A DNA stretch of 64,000 nt, from NCBI RefSeq assembly GCF_900109195.1, contig NZ_FNZG01000001.1:434001-498000 (forward strand), written 5' to 3'. Each line of letters begins with the position of its first letter. The stretch's first letter is position 1. The notes under the pieces are model-generated. The model did no database searches and had not been told where the DNA came from. It saw only the letters and a program-made list of their open reading frames with translations. The stretch is from Pseudooceanicola nitratireducens (GTDB lineage Bacteria > Pseudomonadota > Alphaproteobacteria > Rhodobacterales > Rhodobacteraceae). This document shows positions 33,637 to 42,988 of this stretch, in pieces. The translations under genes were made by a program, and so were the position numbers.

Positions 33637-33840
33637 TCAGGACAGCTCGTCGATTTCGTGGCGCTGCAGACCGATGTCGTTCAGTTCACGGTCGGTCAGG
33701 TTGCTCAGCAGGCGGCGCGTCACACGGCGGTCGTTCCAGGCCCGCAGGGTCAGGTGCAGGTCGGACAGGGTACGGCCGATGCGGCCGATCGGAGTGGACA
33801 GCCCGGTCTGGGCGCGGGGAGTCATCGTGTAAATGCTCAT
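33637..33840 (-). CDS. DUF1127 domain protein
   Basis: A 67-residue Arg-rich protein with the DUF1127 signature at the C-terminus (LRAWNDRRVTRRLLSNLTDR followed by ELNDIGLQRHEIDEL). In other alphaproteobacteria such small proteins affect phosphate/carbon metabolism and bind RNA. The start at 33840 gives MSIYTMTPRAQTGL and has GAAAGGAG close upstream. The promoter region carries two related palindromes 22 bp apart. Confidence 0.9.
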   Translation of the reverse strand: MSIYTMTPRAQTGLSTPIGRIGRTLSDLHLTLRAWNDRRVTRRLLSNLTDRELNDIGLQRHEIDELS

Positions 33841-33919
33841 GGAGCGGCTCCTTTCAGGGGCGTTGAAGTTTTCAAACCGCCCAATATTCCAGCGCCTGCG
33901 CCCACGGAAGAGGCTTTTT

Positions 33920-33952
33920 CTGCATAGCAGCATTCTTGTTTTTGCATGGCAG
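33920..33952. promoter_or_regulatory. Two related palindromic sites 22 bp apart
   Basis: CTGCATAGCAG (33920-33930) and TTGCATGGCAG (33942-33952) share the form TGC-N3-GCA and are spaced by 22 bp, about two helix turns. They lie ~80-110 bp upstream of the DUF1127 start. This is the layout of a LysR-type or other dimeric activator site. Confidence 0.5.
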
Positions 33953-34052
33953 AAATTTTCCCTAAGCGTCTGTTTGAAGGTGAAAAATTCGTGTCGCCTG
34001 CATGTCGGTTTTGCGACGTGAAGGGTCGTGGCTGCACGGGGTGTGGCCAATA

Positions 34053-34070
34053 GCGACATGCGCGTGTCGC
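34053..34070. promoter_or_regulatory. GCGACA-N6-TGTCGC inverted repeat
   Basis: Perfect 6-bp arms flank TGCGCG. Two further half-sites (TGTCGC at 33992, GCGACG at 34013) lie upstream. It is about 134 bp before ruvC. The regulator is unknown. Confidence 0.4.
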
Positions 34071-34112
34071 AAACGGATCGCGCGGCGCATCTGCGCATGG
34101 GTCTTGGCGGAT

Positions 34113-34127
34113 GTTCACTATTCGTGC
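34113..34127 (+). promoter_or_regulatory. Candidate LexA box upstream of ruvC
   Basis: GTTC-ACTATTC-GTGC matches the alphaproteobacterial SOS box GTTC-N7-GTTC with one mismatch. It lies 77 bp before the ruvC start, and ruvCAB is commonly SOS controlled. Confidence 0.5.
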
Positions 34128-34203
34128 TATTTGTCGGAAAAACACCGGTGCCCCGCCAAAAAGGGGCCAGGCAGGCCGTGGCGGGCAGGATGATGAGGGC
34201 AGA

Positions 34204-34698
34204 ATGAAGGTTATCGGAATCGATCCGGGACTGCGCAGCATGGGCTGGGGGGTGATCCTGGTTCAGGGCAGCCGGCTAAGCCATGTCTCCAACGGCCAGA
34301 TCAAGGGCGAAGGCGATCAGATGTGCGACCGCCTGATGTCCCTGCACGACGGGCTGTCGCGAGTGATCGCCGAACACGCCCCCGATGCGGCGGCCGTCGA
34401 ACAGGTCTTTGTCAACACCAACGCCGCCGCCACGCTGAAGCTGGGACAGGCGCGGGGCATCGCCCTTCTGGTGCCCGCGCAGGCCGGCATCGCCGTGGGC
34501 GAATACGCCCCCAACACGATCAAGAAATCCGTCGTGGGCGTGGGCCACGCGGCCAAGGAACAGGTGCAGCACATGGTGAAACTGCAATTGCCCGGCGCCG
34601 CGCTGACCGGGCCGGATGCCGCCGACGCGCTGGCCATCGCGATCTGTCACGCCCATCACCTCGGCTCGGCCGCCAGCCTGGCGCGGGTGCGCGCATGA
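34204..34698 (+). CDS. ruvC: Holliday junction resolvase RuvC
   Basis: A 164-residue endonuclease that cuts Holliday junctions during recombinational repair. The acidic active-site residues are visible: D7 in [12 protein letters not shown], the Glu in VEQVFVN, and the Asp pair in [31 protein letters not shown] is the conserved DNA-binding loop. The start at 34204 gives the family N-terminus MKVIGIDPG; longer frames upstream are ruled out by this. Its stop overlaps the ruvA start as ATGA, so the operon is translationally coupled. Confidence 0.97.
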   Translation: MKVIGIDPGLRSMGWGVILVQGSRLSHVSNGQIKGEGDQMCDRLMSLHDGLSRVIAEHAPDAAAVEQVFVNTNAAATLKLGQARGIALLVPAQAGIAVGEYAPNTIKKSVVGVGHAAKEQVQHMVKLQLPGAALTGPDAADALAIAICHAHHLGSAASLARVRA

Positions 34699-35372
34699 TC
34701 GGGCGGATCGCAGGGCGCATTGATATGCGCGGCACGGATCACGTGCTGATCGACGTGCGCGGGGTCGGCTATGTGGTCTTTGTCTCGGATCGCACACTGA
34801 TGGCCCTGCCCGGTACGGGCGAGGCGACGGCGCTTTATACCGAACTCCTCGTGCGCGAGGATCTGCTGCAGCTGTACGGCTTCCCGACGCTGGTGGAAAA
34901 GGAATGGTTCCGCCTTCTGACGTCCGTTCAGGGGGTGGGGGCCAAGGGCGCGCTGGCGATCCTTGGCGCGCTTGGCGCGGACGGGTTGTCGCGTGCCATT
35001 GCCCTGGGCGATCAGGCCTCGGTCAAGGCGGCCAAGGGGATCGGCCCCAAGACCGCGCAGCGCATCGTGCTGGAGCTGAAGGACAAGGCCCCCGCCGTCA
35101 TGGCCATGGGCGGATCGGCCCCCGCCGCGCCCGCACCCGGTGACGCGCCGGACGATGAGGTCATCGAACCCACGCCCGCCACGAAACCTGCCCCCGCCGC
35201 ACCGGCCCCTTCGGCCTCGGCCCAGGCCGAGGCGCTCTCGGCCCTGGGCAACCTGGGCTATGCGCCTGGTGAGGCCGCCGCCGCCGTCGCCGAAGCCGCC
35301 GGAGAGCTGCCCGAGGCCGACACCCCCGGCCTGATCCGCGCCGCGCTGAAAAAGCTGGCACCGAAGGGATAA
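34695..35372 (+). CDS. ruvA: Holliday junction branch migration protein RuvA
   Basis: A 225-residue RuvA, which binds the Holliday junction and loads RuvB. The OB-fold domain ([20 protein letters not shown]), the helix-hairpin-helix pair ([40 protein letters not shown]) and the C-terminal RuvB-contact domain ([20 protein letters not shown]) are in order. They are joined by a long Ala/Pro linker (about residues 135-175), which explains the slightly long product. It overlaps ruvC by 4 bp and lies 3 bp before ruvB. Confidence 0.97.
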   Translation: MIGRIAGRIDMRGTDHVLIDVRGVGYVVFVSDRTLMALPGTGEATALYTELLVREDLLQLYGFPTLVEKEWFRLLTSVQGVGAKGALAILGALGADGLSRAIALGDQASVKAAKGIGPKTAQRIVLELKDKAPAVMAMGGSAPAAPAPGDAPDDEVIEPTPATKPAPAAPAPSASAQAEALSALGNLGYAPGEAAAAVAEAAGELPEADTPGLIRAALKKLAPKG

Positions 35373-35375
35373 CGG

Positions 35376-36404
35376 ATGACCTCTGACCCCACGCTCCGCC
35401 CCGATCCGCTGCCCGAGGACGCCGACGACACCCGCGCCCTGCGTCCGCAGACGCTGGATGATTTCATCGGCCAGCGAGAGGCGCGGGCGAACCTGCGCGT
35501 CTTTATCCAATCCGCCCGCCAGCGCGGCGAGGCGATGGACCACACGCTGTTCCACGGCCCGCCCGGTCTGGGCAAGACGACACTGGCGCAGATCATGGCG
35601 CGCGAGCTGGGGGTGAATTTCCGCATGACCTCGGGGCCGGTGCTGGCCAAGGCGGGCGATCTGGCGGCGATCCTGACCAACCTTGAGGCGCGCGATGTGC
35701 TGTTCATCGACGAGATCCACCGCCTGAACCCGGCCGTGGAAGAGGTGCTGTATCCCGCGCTGGAAGATTTCGAACTGGACCTGGTGATCGGCGAAGGCCC
35801 CGCCGCCCGCACCGTTCGGATCGGACTTCAGCCCTTTACCCTTGTCGGGGCCACGACGCGCCTTGGCCTGCTAACCACGCCCCTGCGCGATCGGTTCGGC
35901 ATCCCGACCCGCCTGCAATTCTATACCGAGGACGAGTTGCACGACATCGTCACCCGCAATGCCCGCAAGATGGGTGCGCCGGCGGATGACCTTGGCGCGC
36001 GCGAAATCGCCCGCCGGGCCCGCGGCACGCCCCGGATCGCCGGTCGCCTGCTGCGCCGGGTCGTCGACTTCGCCGTGGTCGAGGGCGATGGCACCATCAC
36101 GCAGGAGTTGGCCGACAATGCGCTGACCCGTCTGGGCGTCGACAATCTGGGTCTCGACATGGCCGACCGGCGCTATCTGACCATGATCGGAGAGGATTAT
36201 CAGGGCGGCCCCGTGGGCGTCGAAACCCTTTGCGCCGCCCTGTCGGAAAGCCGCGACGCGGTGGAAGAGGTGATTGAACCCTATCTGCTGCAACAGGCCC
36301 TGATCCAGCGCACCCCGCGTGGCCGGATGCTGGCTGCCCGTGGCTGGCGGCACATCGGGTTAGAGCCTCCGCGCGCGCAAGGGCAGGGCGCCTTGTTCGA
36401 GTAA
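35376..36404 (+). CDS. ruvB: Holliday junction branch migration helicase RuvB
   Basis: A 342-residue AAA+ motor that drives branch migration with RuvA. Walker A is GPPGLGKTT (residues 61-69), Walker B is [11 protein letters not shown], and sensor and C-terminal winged-helix blocks follow ([54 protein letters not shown]). The length is normal. It is the third gene of ruvCAB; the next gene has its own GTG start 103 bp downstream. Confidence 0.97.
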   Translation: MTSDPTLRPDPLPEDADDTRALRPQTLDDFIGQREARANLRVFIQSARQRGEAMDHTLFHGPPGLGKTTLAQIMARELGVNFRMTSGPVLAKAGDLAAILTNLEARDVLFIDEIHRLNPAVEEVLYPALEDFELDLVIGEGPAARTVRIGLQPFTLVGATTRLGLLTTPLRDRFGIPTRLQFYTEDELHDIVTRNARKMGAPADDLGAREIARRARGTPRIAGRLLRRVVDFAVVEGDGTITQELADNALTRLGVDNLGLDMADRRYLTMIGEDYQGGPVGVETLCAALSESRDAVEEVIEPYLLQQALIQRTPRGRMLAARGWRHIGLEPPRAQGQGALFE

Positions 36405-36506
36405 CCCGGTTTTCCCCGTCGGCCTTTCCATGCCCGGTTTCCCTTGATCTTGGGGCCCGGGCAGGGCATCGACCCCGTGGTCCAAGGCGCAAATGGGGGC
36501 GATACT

Positions 36507-37154
36507 GTGATCGAGACACCGCAACCGGAAACGATTGAAACCTTCTTCACCCGCGAAGATGGGTCCTTCCATTTTGCCAGATGGGGCCGGCCGATCGTTC
36601 CCGTGGTCTTCGGCACGGACGAAAGCAGCCTGCCGCCCCTGAAAGGCGCGTTCGAGGCCGTGACCGCAATGATCGGCCACAAGATGGCCGAGACCGACCC
36701 GGAACTGGGCACCAACCTGATGGTGTTCTTCCTGCAGGACTGGGAGGAACTGGCCGCGCTGCCGGATCTGGACCAGATGATCCCCGGCCTTGGCGCGCTG
36801 GTGCCCCGGCTGATCGCGGGCAAGGCCACCCAGTACCGCATCTTCCGCTTTGACGATCACGGCGCGATCCGGGCGTCCTTTGTCTTTATCCGCATGCGCG
36901 GGGCACAGGCGCAGCTTCCGGCCGAGGAAATCGGGCTGGAGCTGATGGTCAAGGCCCTGCTGGACTGGGGGCCATCCGCCTTTGCCGCCCGCACGCCGCT
37001 GGTGCGCGGCCGTGACGGCGTGGCGCGAGTGAACCCGGTCTTCGCCGATGTGATCCGCGCCGCCTATGATCCGGTGCTGCCGCCCGCCGCGCGGGACGGG
37101 TCCCATGCGCTGCGGCTGTTCGCCCGGATGCAGCGCGATCAGGCACAGGGCTGA
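36507..37154 (+). CDS. Hypothetical protein downstream of ruvB
   Basis: A 215-residue soluble protein that I do not recognise by name. It lacks a signal peptide and membrane segments. Conserved-looking blocks are FARWGRPIVPVVFGTDESSL, MVFFLQDWEELAALPDLDQM and LFARMQRDQAQ at the end. I chose the GTG at 36507 with GGGGGC upstream; a TTG at 36444 would add 21 residues. It lies between ruvB and the ybgC-tol operon. Confidence 0.65.
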   Translation: MIETPQPETIETFFTREDGSFHFARWGRPIVPVVFGTDESSLPPLKGAFEAVTAMIGHKMAETDPELGTNLMVFFLQDWEELAALPDLDQMIPGLGALVPRLIAGKATQYRIFRFDDHGAIRASFVFIRMRGAQAQLPAEEIGLELMVKALLDWGPSAFAARTPLVRGRDGVARVNPVFADVIRAAYDPVLPPAARDGSHALRLFARMQRDQAQG

Positions 37155-37270
37155 CGCCCCGGGGCGCGCAAGCCATTGGGATCGCGCCTTTCGTCGAGGA
37201 TTTCGGACAGACCGCCCTTGTGATCCGGTCCCCTGCGGTGTTTTGATGCGCCCACGGCAGAAGGGATCCC

Positions 37271-37660
37271 ATGGCACATCATTTCCAATTGCGCGTCTAT
37301 TATGAAGACACCGATCTGGCTGGCATCGTCTATTACGCCAATTACCTGCGCTTCATCGAACGCGCCCGCAGCGAATGGATCCGCACCCTGGGCATCGACC
37401 AGAAGGCGCTGAAGGCGGACGAGGGCATCGTCTTTGCCGTCCGCCGGATCGAGGCCGACTATCTGTCGCCTGCCCATTTCGACGACGAACTGGACGTGCT
37501 GACCACGACCGAGGCCGTAACCGGCGCGCGCATCACCCTGAAGCAAGAGGTCCAGCGCGCCGGAGAGACGCTGTTTGTTGCACAGGTCACGATTGTTGCC
37601 ATCGCGGAAACCGGCCATCCTGCGCGGCTTCCGGCAAATATCCGCCTGTTGATGCATTAA
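37271..37660 (+). CDS. ybgC: Tol-Pal system-associated acyl-CoA thioesterase YbgC
   Basis: A 129-residue hotdog-fold thioesterase. The active-site loop YYEDTDLAGIVYYANYLRFI with catalytic Asp, then ERARSEWIRTLGI, and the C-terminal AQVTIVAIAETGHPARLP define the YbgC/4HBT group. It hydrolyses acyl-CoA or acyl-ACP and is the first gene of the tol-pal cluster. TolQ follows after 131 bp. Confidence 0.95.
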   Translation: MAHHFQLRVYYEDTDLAGIVYYANYLRFIERARSEWIRTLGIDQKALKADEGIVFAVRRIEADYLSPAHFDDELDVLTTTEAVTGARITLKQEVQRAGETLFVAQVTIVAIAETGHPARLPANIRLLMH

Positions 37661-37791
37661 ATCCCCGGTTTGCACGCCCATTACAGGCTGCTCTCGCCAA
37701 TGTGTTGGCGAAATCCGTTGTGATCCGCTACATTCCCTGCAACGAGGCCGCGCAAAGACGGCCCCCTTATTGTTTCTGACGAGCAGGCAGA

Positions 37792-38487
37792 ATGGAAACC
37801 GAAACTCTCGCTATGGCGCAACAGGTGGATTTTTCCATGTGGGCGCTTTTCGCACGTGCAACCCTGACCGTGAAGCTGGTGATGCTGATGCTGATCGCCG
37901 CCTCTTTCTGGTCGTGGTCCATCATCATCCAGAAAATCATTAGCTACCGCGCCGCCCGGGCCGAGGCCGCGCGCTTTGACCGCGCCTTCTGGTCCGGCGA
38001 ACCGCTGGACGAATTCTACGAACAGATCGGCCCCGAACCCTCGGGGCGGGCGCATCGCGTCTTTGCCGCCGGCATGACGGAATGGCGCCGGTCGCATCGG
38101 GAAGACGGCGGTATGATCGCCGGGGCGCAGGCCCGCATCGACCGGTCGATGGATGTCTCCATCGCCAAGGAGGCCGAGGGCCTTCAGGCCGGCCTTCCCG
38201 TGCTGGCCACCATCGGATCCACCGCGCCCTTCGTCGGGCTGTTCGGCACGGTCTGGGGCATCATGCATGCCTTCATCGGCATCGCGGAAAGCCAGAACAC
38301 CAACCTTGCCGTCGTCGCCCCCGGCATCGCCGAGGCGCTGCTGGCCACGGGTCTGGGCCTGCTGGCCGCAATCCCTGCGGTGATCTTCTACAACAAGCTC
38401 TCGACGGATGTGGACCGCATCGTCGGCGGGTACGAGGCCTTTGCCGACGAATTCTCGACCATCCTGTCGCGCCAGCTGGACGCCTGA
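37792..38487 (+). CDS. tolQ: Tol-Pal system proton channel subunit TolQ
   Basis: A 231-residue inner-membrane protein of the MotA/TolQ/ExbB family. One N-terminal helix (LTVKLVMLMLIAASFWSWSI), a cytoplasmic loop, then two helices (LPVLATIGSTAPFVGLFGTV, EALLATGLGLLAAIPAVIFY). With TolR it forms the proton-driven motor that energises outer-membrane constriction during cell division. It is 3 bp from tolR. Confidence 0.96.
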   Translation: METETLAMAQQVDFSMWALFARATLTVKLVMLMLIAASFWSWSIIIQKIISYRAARAEAARFDRAFWSGEPLDEFYEQIGPEPSGRAHRVFAAGMTEWRRSHREDGGMIAGAQARIDRSMDVSIAKEAEGLQAGLPVLATIGSTAPFVGLFGTVWGIMHAFIGIAESQNTNLAVVAPGIAEALLATGLGLLAAIPAVIFYNKLSTDVDRIVGGYEAFADEFSTILSRQLDA

Positions 38488-38490
38488 GCC

Positions 38491-38961
38491 ATGGGTGCCG
38501 GTGTCATGAGCAAAGAGGGCGGCGGGGGCCGCAGGGGCCGCCGTCGCGGTGGCCGCGCCCGACCGATGTCGGAAATCAACGTCACGCCCTTTGTCGACGT
38601 CATGTTGGTGCTGCTGATCATCTTCATGGTCGCCGCGCCTCTGATGGTCGTCGGCGTGCCGGTCAAGCTGCCGGAAACTGCTGCGAACTCCCTCCCGACC
38701 GAGCAGGAGGAACCGCTGACCGTCACCGTCACCGCCGAAGGTGCGATCATGATCCAGACCACGGACACGCCCTCGGCCGAACTGATCCCCCGTCTGCGCT
38801 CCATCGCGGCCGAACGCGACAGCGACCGGATCTACCTGCGGGCCGATGGTGCTGTGCCTTATGAGCAGGTGATGCAGGTCATGGGCGCGCTCAACAAGGG
38901 TGGGTTCAAGAACATCGGGCTGGTCACGGATCCCGGCGGTCCGACCATGGGCGGGAACTGA
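38491..38961 (+). CDS. tolR: Tol-Pal system subunit TolR
   Basis: A 156-residue ExbD/TolR-family protein. A Gly/Arg-rich cytoplasmic N-terminus (GGGGRRGRRRGGRARP) leads to the single helix with the proton-carrying Asp (INVTPFVDVMLVLLIIFMVA) and a periplasmic domain ending in VMGALNKGGFKNIGLVTDP. It pairs with TolQ. It lies 3 bp after tolQ and 11 bp before tolA. Translation may start at an internal ATG (MSKEGGG). Confidence 0.95.
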   Translation: MGAGVMSKEGGGGRRGRRRGGRARPMSEINVTPFVDVMLVLLIIFMVAAPLMVVGVPVKLPETAANSLPTEQEEPLTVTVTAEGAIMIQTTDTPSAELIPRLRSIAAERDSDRIYLRADGAVPYEQVMQVMGALNKGGFKNIGLVTDPGGPTMGGN

Positions 38962-38972
38962 CGGGCCCCGCG

Positions 38973-40139
38973 ATGCACACCGGCCATATCATATCCGGGG
39001 CGGGCCATCTGGCCCTGTTTGCCTGGGCCCTGATCGGAAGCTTTTCTTTGCCGCCGGATGACGCGATCCAGGTGACCGATGTCGCCTTGATCTCGCCCGA
39101 GGAATTCGCGGCCCTGACCCCTGCGGAAACCCCGCCGGGCGCGGATACGAACGTCAACGAACTGCCCGTTCCGGCGCCCGCCGATCAGACGCCCGAGACC
39201 CCGCAGACCGACGCGGCCCCCGCCCGGGCCCAGCCCGAGGCGGCCGAGGCCCCGCCGGCGGAAACCGCGCCCCAGGCCCCCGATCTGACCACCCCGCAGG
39301 CCGAGGTCGCCGACGCCGCCCCCGAGGTCGCGCCGCCCAGCCCGACCACGGATGACGTGACGGTCGTGGTGCCCGAACAATCCGAAGAAGCCCCGCGCGA
39401 CATTCAGCGCGTCGCCCCGCGTCCGATCCTGCGCCCCAACCCCGATGCCGCTGTCGGCGATGCGCCCACGGCCCCGACCGCGCCCTCGGAACAGGCCGAA
39501 GAGGTCCTGCCCGCCGAGGAAGAAAAAGCGCCCGAGGAAGCCACGACCCGCATCCTGACCGAGGCCGACGACAAGGGCGACGGCCCGCCGAAATCCTCGA
39601 AACGGCCGCCCTCGGCCCGGCCCGAACGTGTTGCGGCAGCCGAACCTGAGCCGAAGCCCGAGCCGAAACCGGAACCCAAGCCCGAGCCGAAACCCGAAGC
39701 CAAACCGACCGAGACGCCGAAACAGGCCGACGCGATCAATGACGCGCTGGAAAAGGCGCTGGCCGGGGCCGCCCCCGCAGCCCCCAGCACCGATGCGCCC
39801 GCCGGTCCCGCCGGCCCGCCGCTGACCAGCGGCGAAAAGGATGCGCTTCGGGTGGCGGTTTCCGCCTGCTGGAACACCGGGTCCCTGTCCACGGACGCGC
39901 TGCGCACTACAGTCGTTGTCACCGTGGAGATGTCCGAAGACGGACGGCCGCGGACAGATACCATCCGGATGCTGACCTCTCAGGGTGGTTCGGGTGAGGC
40001 CGTGCGCCAGGCCTTCGAAGCCGCCCGCCGGGCGATCATCCGCTGTGGTGCAAATGGTTTTGGCCTGCCGGTGGACAAGTACGATCACTGGCGTGACATT
40101 GAAATGACATTCAATCCGGAGAAGATGCGGATCAAATGA
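38973..40139 (+). CDS. tolA: TolA-type periplasm-spanning protein
   Basis: A 388-residue protein with an N-terminal membrane anchor ([20 protein letters not shown]), a long Ala/Pro/Glu-rich spacer with an EPKP repeat near residue 230, and a C-terminal TolA/TonB-like domain ([20 protein letters not shown], then [20 protein letters not shown]) with two Cys. It connects the TolQR motor to TolB-Pal. The spacer is low-complexity and proline-rich rather than the long Ala/Lys helix of E. coli TolA. It overlaps tolB by ATGA. Confidence 0.93.
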   Translation: MHTGHIISGAGHLALFAWALIGSFSLPPDDAIQVTDVALISPEEFAALTPAETPPGADTNVNELPVPAPADQTPETPQTDAAPARAQPEAAEAPPAETAPQAPDLTTPQAEVADAAPEVAPPSPTTDDVTVVVPEQSEEAPRDIQRVAPRPILRPNPDAAVGDAPTAPTAPSEQAEEVLPAEEEKAPEEATTRILTEADDKGDGPPKSSKRPPSARPERVAAAEPEPKPEPKPEPKPEPKPEAKPTETPKQADAINDALEKALAGAAPAAPSTDAPAGPAGPPLTSGEKDALRVAVSACWNTGSLSTDALRTTVVVTVEMSEDGRPRTDTIRMLTSQGGSGEAVRQAFEAARRAIIRCGANGFGLPVDKYDHWRDIEMTFNPEKMRIK

Positions 40140-41497
40140 CCAAAGTTCTGACCCATTCCGTGACCCGCCCGCTGGCGCTTTTCGCTGCTGCGCTGTGTTT
40201 GTCCCTTCCTCTCGCCGTGCCCTTCGCCACCCCGGCGGCGGCACAGGACGGGCCGCTGCGCATCGAGATCACCGAAGGCGTGATCGAACCGCTGCCCTTC
40301 GCCGCCCCGGTGTTCGAGGCCGAAACGAGCGGCTCGGCCGAGCTTGCGGCGCAGATCACCCAGGTGGTGGCCGATGACCTGACAGGCACCGGCCTGTTCC
40401 GCGCCATCCCGCAAGAGGCGCATATCGCCCGCGTCACCAGCTTTGCCAGCCCCGTGCAATATGCCGACTGGAAGGCGATCAACGCCCAGGCGCTGATCAC
40501 CGGCGCGGTGGCCGTCACCGGCGACCGGGTGAACGTGAAGTTCCGCCTGTATGACGTCTTCTCGGGGGCGGAAATGGGCGACGGGCTGCAGTTTTCCGGC
40601 ACCACCGCCGGCTGGCGGCGCATGGCGCACAAGGTGGCCGACGCGGTCTATTCGCGCATCACCGGCGAAGGCCCCTACTTTGACAGCCGCGTCGTGCACG
40701 TGGCCGAGACCGGGCCGAAGAACGACCGCCGCAAGCGCCTGGCGATCATGGATTACGACGGTGCCAACGTGCAGTACCTGACCGACAGCTCGTCCATCGT
40801 GCTGGCCCCGCGTTTTTCGCCCACGGGCGACCGGGTGCTGTACACCAGCTATGAAACCGGCTTTCCGAAGATCTACGTGCTGGACGTGGCTTCGGTGAAC
40901 CGCCGCACGCTGAACACGCCCGAAGGCACCATGTCCTTCGCGCCGCGCTTCGCGCCCAATGGCCAGACGATCGTCTATTCGCTGACCCAGGGCGGCAATA
41001 CCGACATCTTCTCGATGGATATCGCGTCGGGGGCCTCGACCCGGCTGACCAGCGCGCCGTCCATCGAAACCGCGCCCAGCTTTTCGCCCGACGGCAGCCG
41101 CATCGTGTTCGAAAGCGACCGTTCCGGATCGCAGCAGCTGTACATCATGCCCGTGGGTGGCGGCGAACCGACCCGCATTTCCTTTGGGCAGGGGCGCTAC
41201 GGCACGCCCGTGTGGTCGCCGCGCGGGGACCTGATCGCCTTTACCAAGCAATCCAAGGGCCGGTTCCATATCGGCGTCATGCGCACCGACGGGTCCGAGG
41301 AACGGCTGCTGACCGCGTCCTTCCTGGACGAAGGCCCGACCTGGGCCCCCAATGGCCGCGTCATCATGTTCACCCGCGAAACGCAAGGCGCGGCGGGTGA
41401 GGCGGCGCTCTATTCCGTCGACATCTCGGGCCGGAACCTGAAACGCGTCCGCACCGAGGGCGCGGCCTCCGACCCGTCCTGGTCGCCGCTGCAATAA
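40136..41497 (+). CDS. tolB: Tol-Pal system beta-propeller protein TolB
   Basis: A 453-residue periplasmic protein. A signal peptide ([20 protein letters not shown], cleavage near AAAQDG) precedes an N-terminal domain and a six-bladed propeller with repeated motifs ([80 protein letters not shown]). It binds Pal and TolA. Overlaps the tolA stop by 4 bp. Confidence 0.97.
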   Translation: MTKVLTHSVTRPLALFAAALCLSLPLAVPFATPAAAQDGPLRIEITEGVIEPLPFAAPVFEAETSGSAELAAQITQVVADDLTGTGLFRAIPQEAHIARVTSFASPVQYADWKAINAQALITGAVAVTGDRVNVKFRLYDVFSGAEMGDGLQFSGTTAGWRRMAHKVADAVYSRITGEGPYFDSRVVHVAETGPKNDRRKRLAIMDYDGANVQYLTDSSSIVLAPRFSPTGDRVLYTSYETGFPKIYVLDVASVNRRTLNTPEGTMSFAPRFAPNGQTIVYSLTQGGNTDIFSMDIASGASTRLTSAPSIETAPSFSPDGSRIVFESDRSGSQQLYIMPVGGGEPTRISFGQGRYGTPVWSPRGDLIAFTKQSKGRFHIGVMRTDGSEERLLTASFLDEGPTWAPNGRVIMFTRETQGAAGEAALYSVDISGRNLKRVRTEGAASDPSWSPLQ

Positions 41498-41583
41498 CGC
41501 GGCGGCAGGGCCCGCAAACACTTACGTTCACCACCCGCCCGGAAAATGCTAGACACATACCAGATCCGGGCAAACGAGAGACA

Positions 41584-42108
41584 ATGAGGCACAAGATGAA
41601 ACATCTGACACGCGCGATGCTGATCGTATCCGCCCTGGCGCTGGCCGCCTGTTCGCAGAACGAACGCTTTGACAATGACGTCGCCCTGGGCGGCGCGGGC
41701 GCAAATGGCGCCATCGTTCCCGGGTCGGCCAATGACCCGACCTCGCCGCTGTATTTCCAAAGCGCCGTGGGCGACCGCGTGCTCTTTGCCGTTGACCAGC
41801 ACACGCTGTCCGACGCCGCGCGCCTGACGCTGAACGCCCAGGCCCAGTGGCTGATGGCCAACCCCGATTACACCGCCGTGATCGAAGGCCATGCCGACGA
41901 ACAGGGTACGCGGGAATACAACCTTGCCCTGGGCGGCCGCCGCGCCAATGCCGCGCGCGAATACCTGATCACCCAGGGCGTGTCGCCTGCACGTCTGCGC
42001 ACTGTGACCTATGGCAAGGAACGCCCGATCGAGATCTGCTCGGTCGAAAGCTGCTATGCCAAGAACCGCCGCGCCGTGACCGTCCTGGCCGCCGGGGCCA
42101 TCAGCTAA
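41584..42108 (+). CDS. pal: Peptidoglycan-associated lipoprotein Pal
   Basis: A 174-residue outer-membrane lipoprotein. The lipobox LALAACSQ places the lipidated Cys at residue 23 from this start; an in-frame ATG at 41596 would shorten the leader by four residues. The OmpA-like peptidoglycan-binding domain has AQWLMANPDYTAVIEGHADE and QGTREYNLALGGRRANAARE. It anchors the outer membrane to peptidoglycan in the Tol-Pal machine. Confidence 0.97.
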   Translation: MRHKMKHLTRAMLIVSALALAACSQNERFDNDVALGGAGANGAIVPGSANDPTSPLYFQSAVGDRVLFAVDQHTLSDAARLTLNAQAQWLMANPDYTAVIEGHADEQGTREYNLALGGRRANAAREYLITQGVSPARLRTVTYGKERPIEICSVESCYAKNRRAVTVLAAGAIS

Positions 42109-42130
42109 GTCAGCCAAAAGGGGGCACGCC

Positions 42131-42979
42131 ATGCGGAACCTCATCGCTATCGGCCTGGTCGCCATCCTGCCCTTCGGGGCGGTGGCACCGGCCACGGCCC
42201 AGTCGCGCGATCAGACCCTGGCGGACATCCGCCAGGAGCTGACAGTGCTGAACGTCGAGATCCAGAAGCTCAAGCGTGAGCTGTCCACCACCGGCAGTGC
42301 CTCGGGTGCCGCCGTGGGCGGATCGGTGCTGGAACGGGTCGACGCGCTCGAGGCCGAGGCTTCGCGTCTGACCTCGAAGACCGAAGAGCTTGAGTTCCGC
42401 ATCAATTCGGTGGTGCGCGACGGGACCAACCGGATCGGAGACCTGGAATTCCGCCTGGTCGAGCTTGAGGGCGGCGACGTTTCCAAGCTAGGGCAGACCT
42501 CGACCCTGGGCGGCCCGCTTCCCGAAGGTCAGGCCGCGGCCCCGGTGATGCCCGCGCCCACGCCCGACACGCCGACCGGCCCCGTCGCCGAGCTGGCCAT
42601 CGCGGAACGCGCGGATTACGAGGCCGCGCAGGCCGCGCTGGACGCCGGCAATGCCGCCGACGCCGCCGCACGGTTCGAGAAATTCCTGACCACCTATCCC
42701 GGCAGCCCGATGCAAGCCCAGGCCGAACTGGGTCGCGGCAAGGCGCTGGATGCCAATGGCGAAACGACCAAGGCCGCGCGCGCCTTCCTGGCCGCCTTTT
42801 CCACCGCGCCCGACGGCCCCGTTGCCCCCGAGGCGCTGTTGAAGCTGGGGCAGGGCCTGTCGAAGCTGGGGCAGGGCCCCGAGGCCTGCACCACCCTGGC
42901 CGAGGTCGGCAACCGCTTCCCCGGTGCTCCGCAGGTCGCGCAGGCGCAGCAGGCACGGGCCTCTCTGGGTTGCCAGTAA
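42131..42979 (+). CDS. cpoB: Cell division coordinator CpoB/YbgF
   Basis: A 282-residue periplasmic protein with a signal peptide (cleavage near ATAQS), an N-terminal coiled coil (LADIRQELTVLNVEIQKLKR and ALEAEASRLTSKTEELEFRI) and C-terminal TPR repeats (ADYEAAQAALDAGNAADAAA, TYPGSPMQAQAELGRGKALD). CpoB links Tol-Pal to septal peptidoglycan synthesis. It is the last tol-pal gene, 9 bp before tilS. Confidence 0.93.
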   Translation: MRNLIAIGLVAILPFGAVAPATAQSRDQTLADIRQELTVLNVEIQKLKRELSTTGSASGAAVGGSVLERVDALEAEASRLTSKTEELEFRINSVVRDGTNRIGDLEFRLVELEGGDVSKLGQTSTLGGPLPEGQAAAPVMPAPTPDTPTGPVAELAIAERADYEAAQAALDAGNAADAAARFEKFLTTYPGSPMQAQAELGRGKALDANGETTKAARAFLAAFSTAPDGPVAPEALLKLGQGLSKLGQGPEACTTLAEVGNRFPGAPQVAQAQQARASLGCQ

Positions 42980-42988
42980 GCGGTCGGG

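Larger units (their letters stand above)
33841..34203. other. 363-bp DUF1127/ruvC divergent regulatory region
   Basis: No gene is visible. The region holds two N-TGC-N3-GCA palindromes (33920-33952), a GCGACA/TGTCGC palindrome (34053-34070), related half-sites at 33992-34017, and a LexA-like site (34113-34127), each listed separately. Its left half is more AT-rich than the flanks. Confidence 0.6.
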
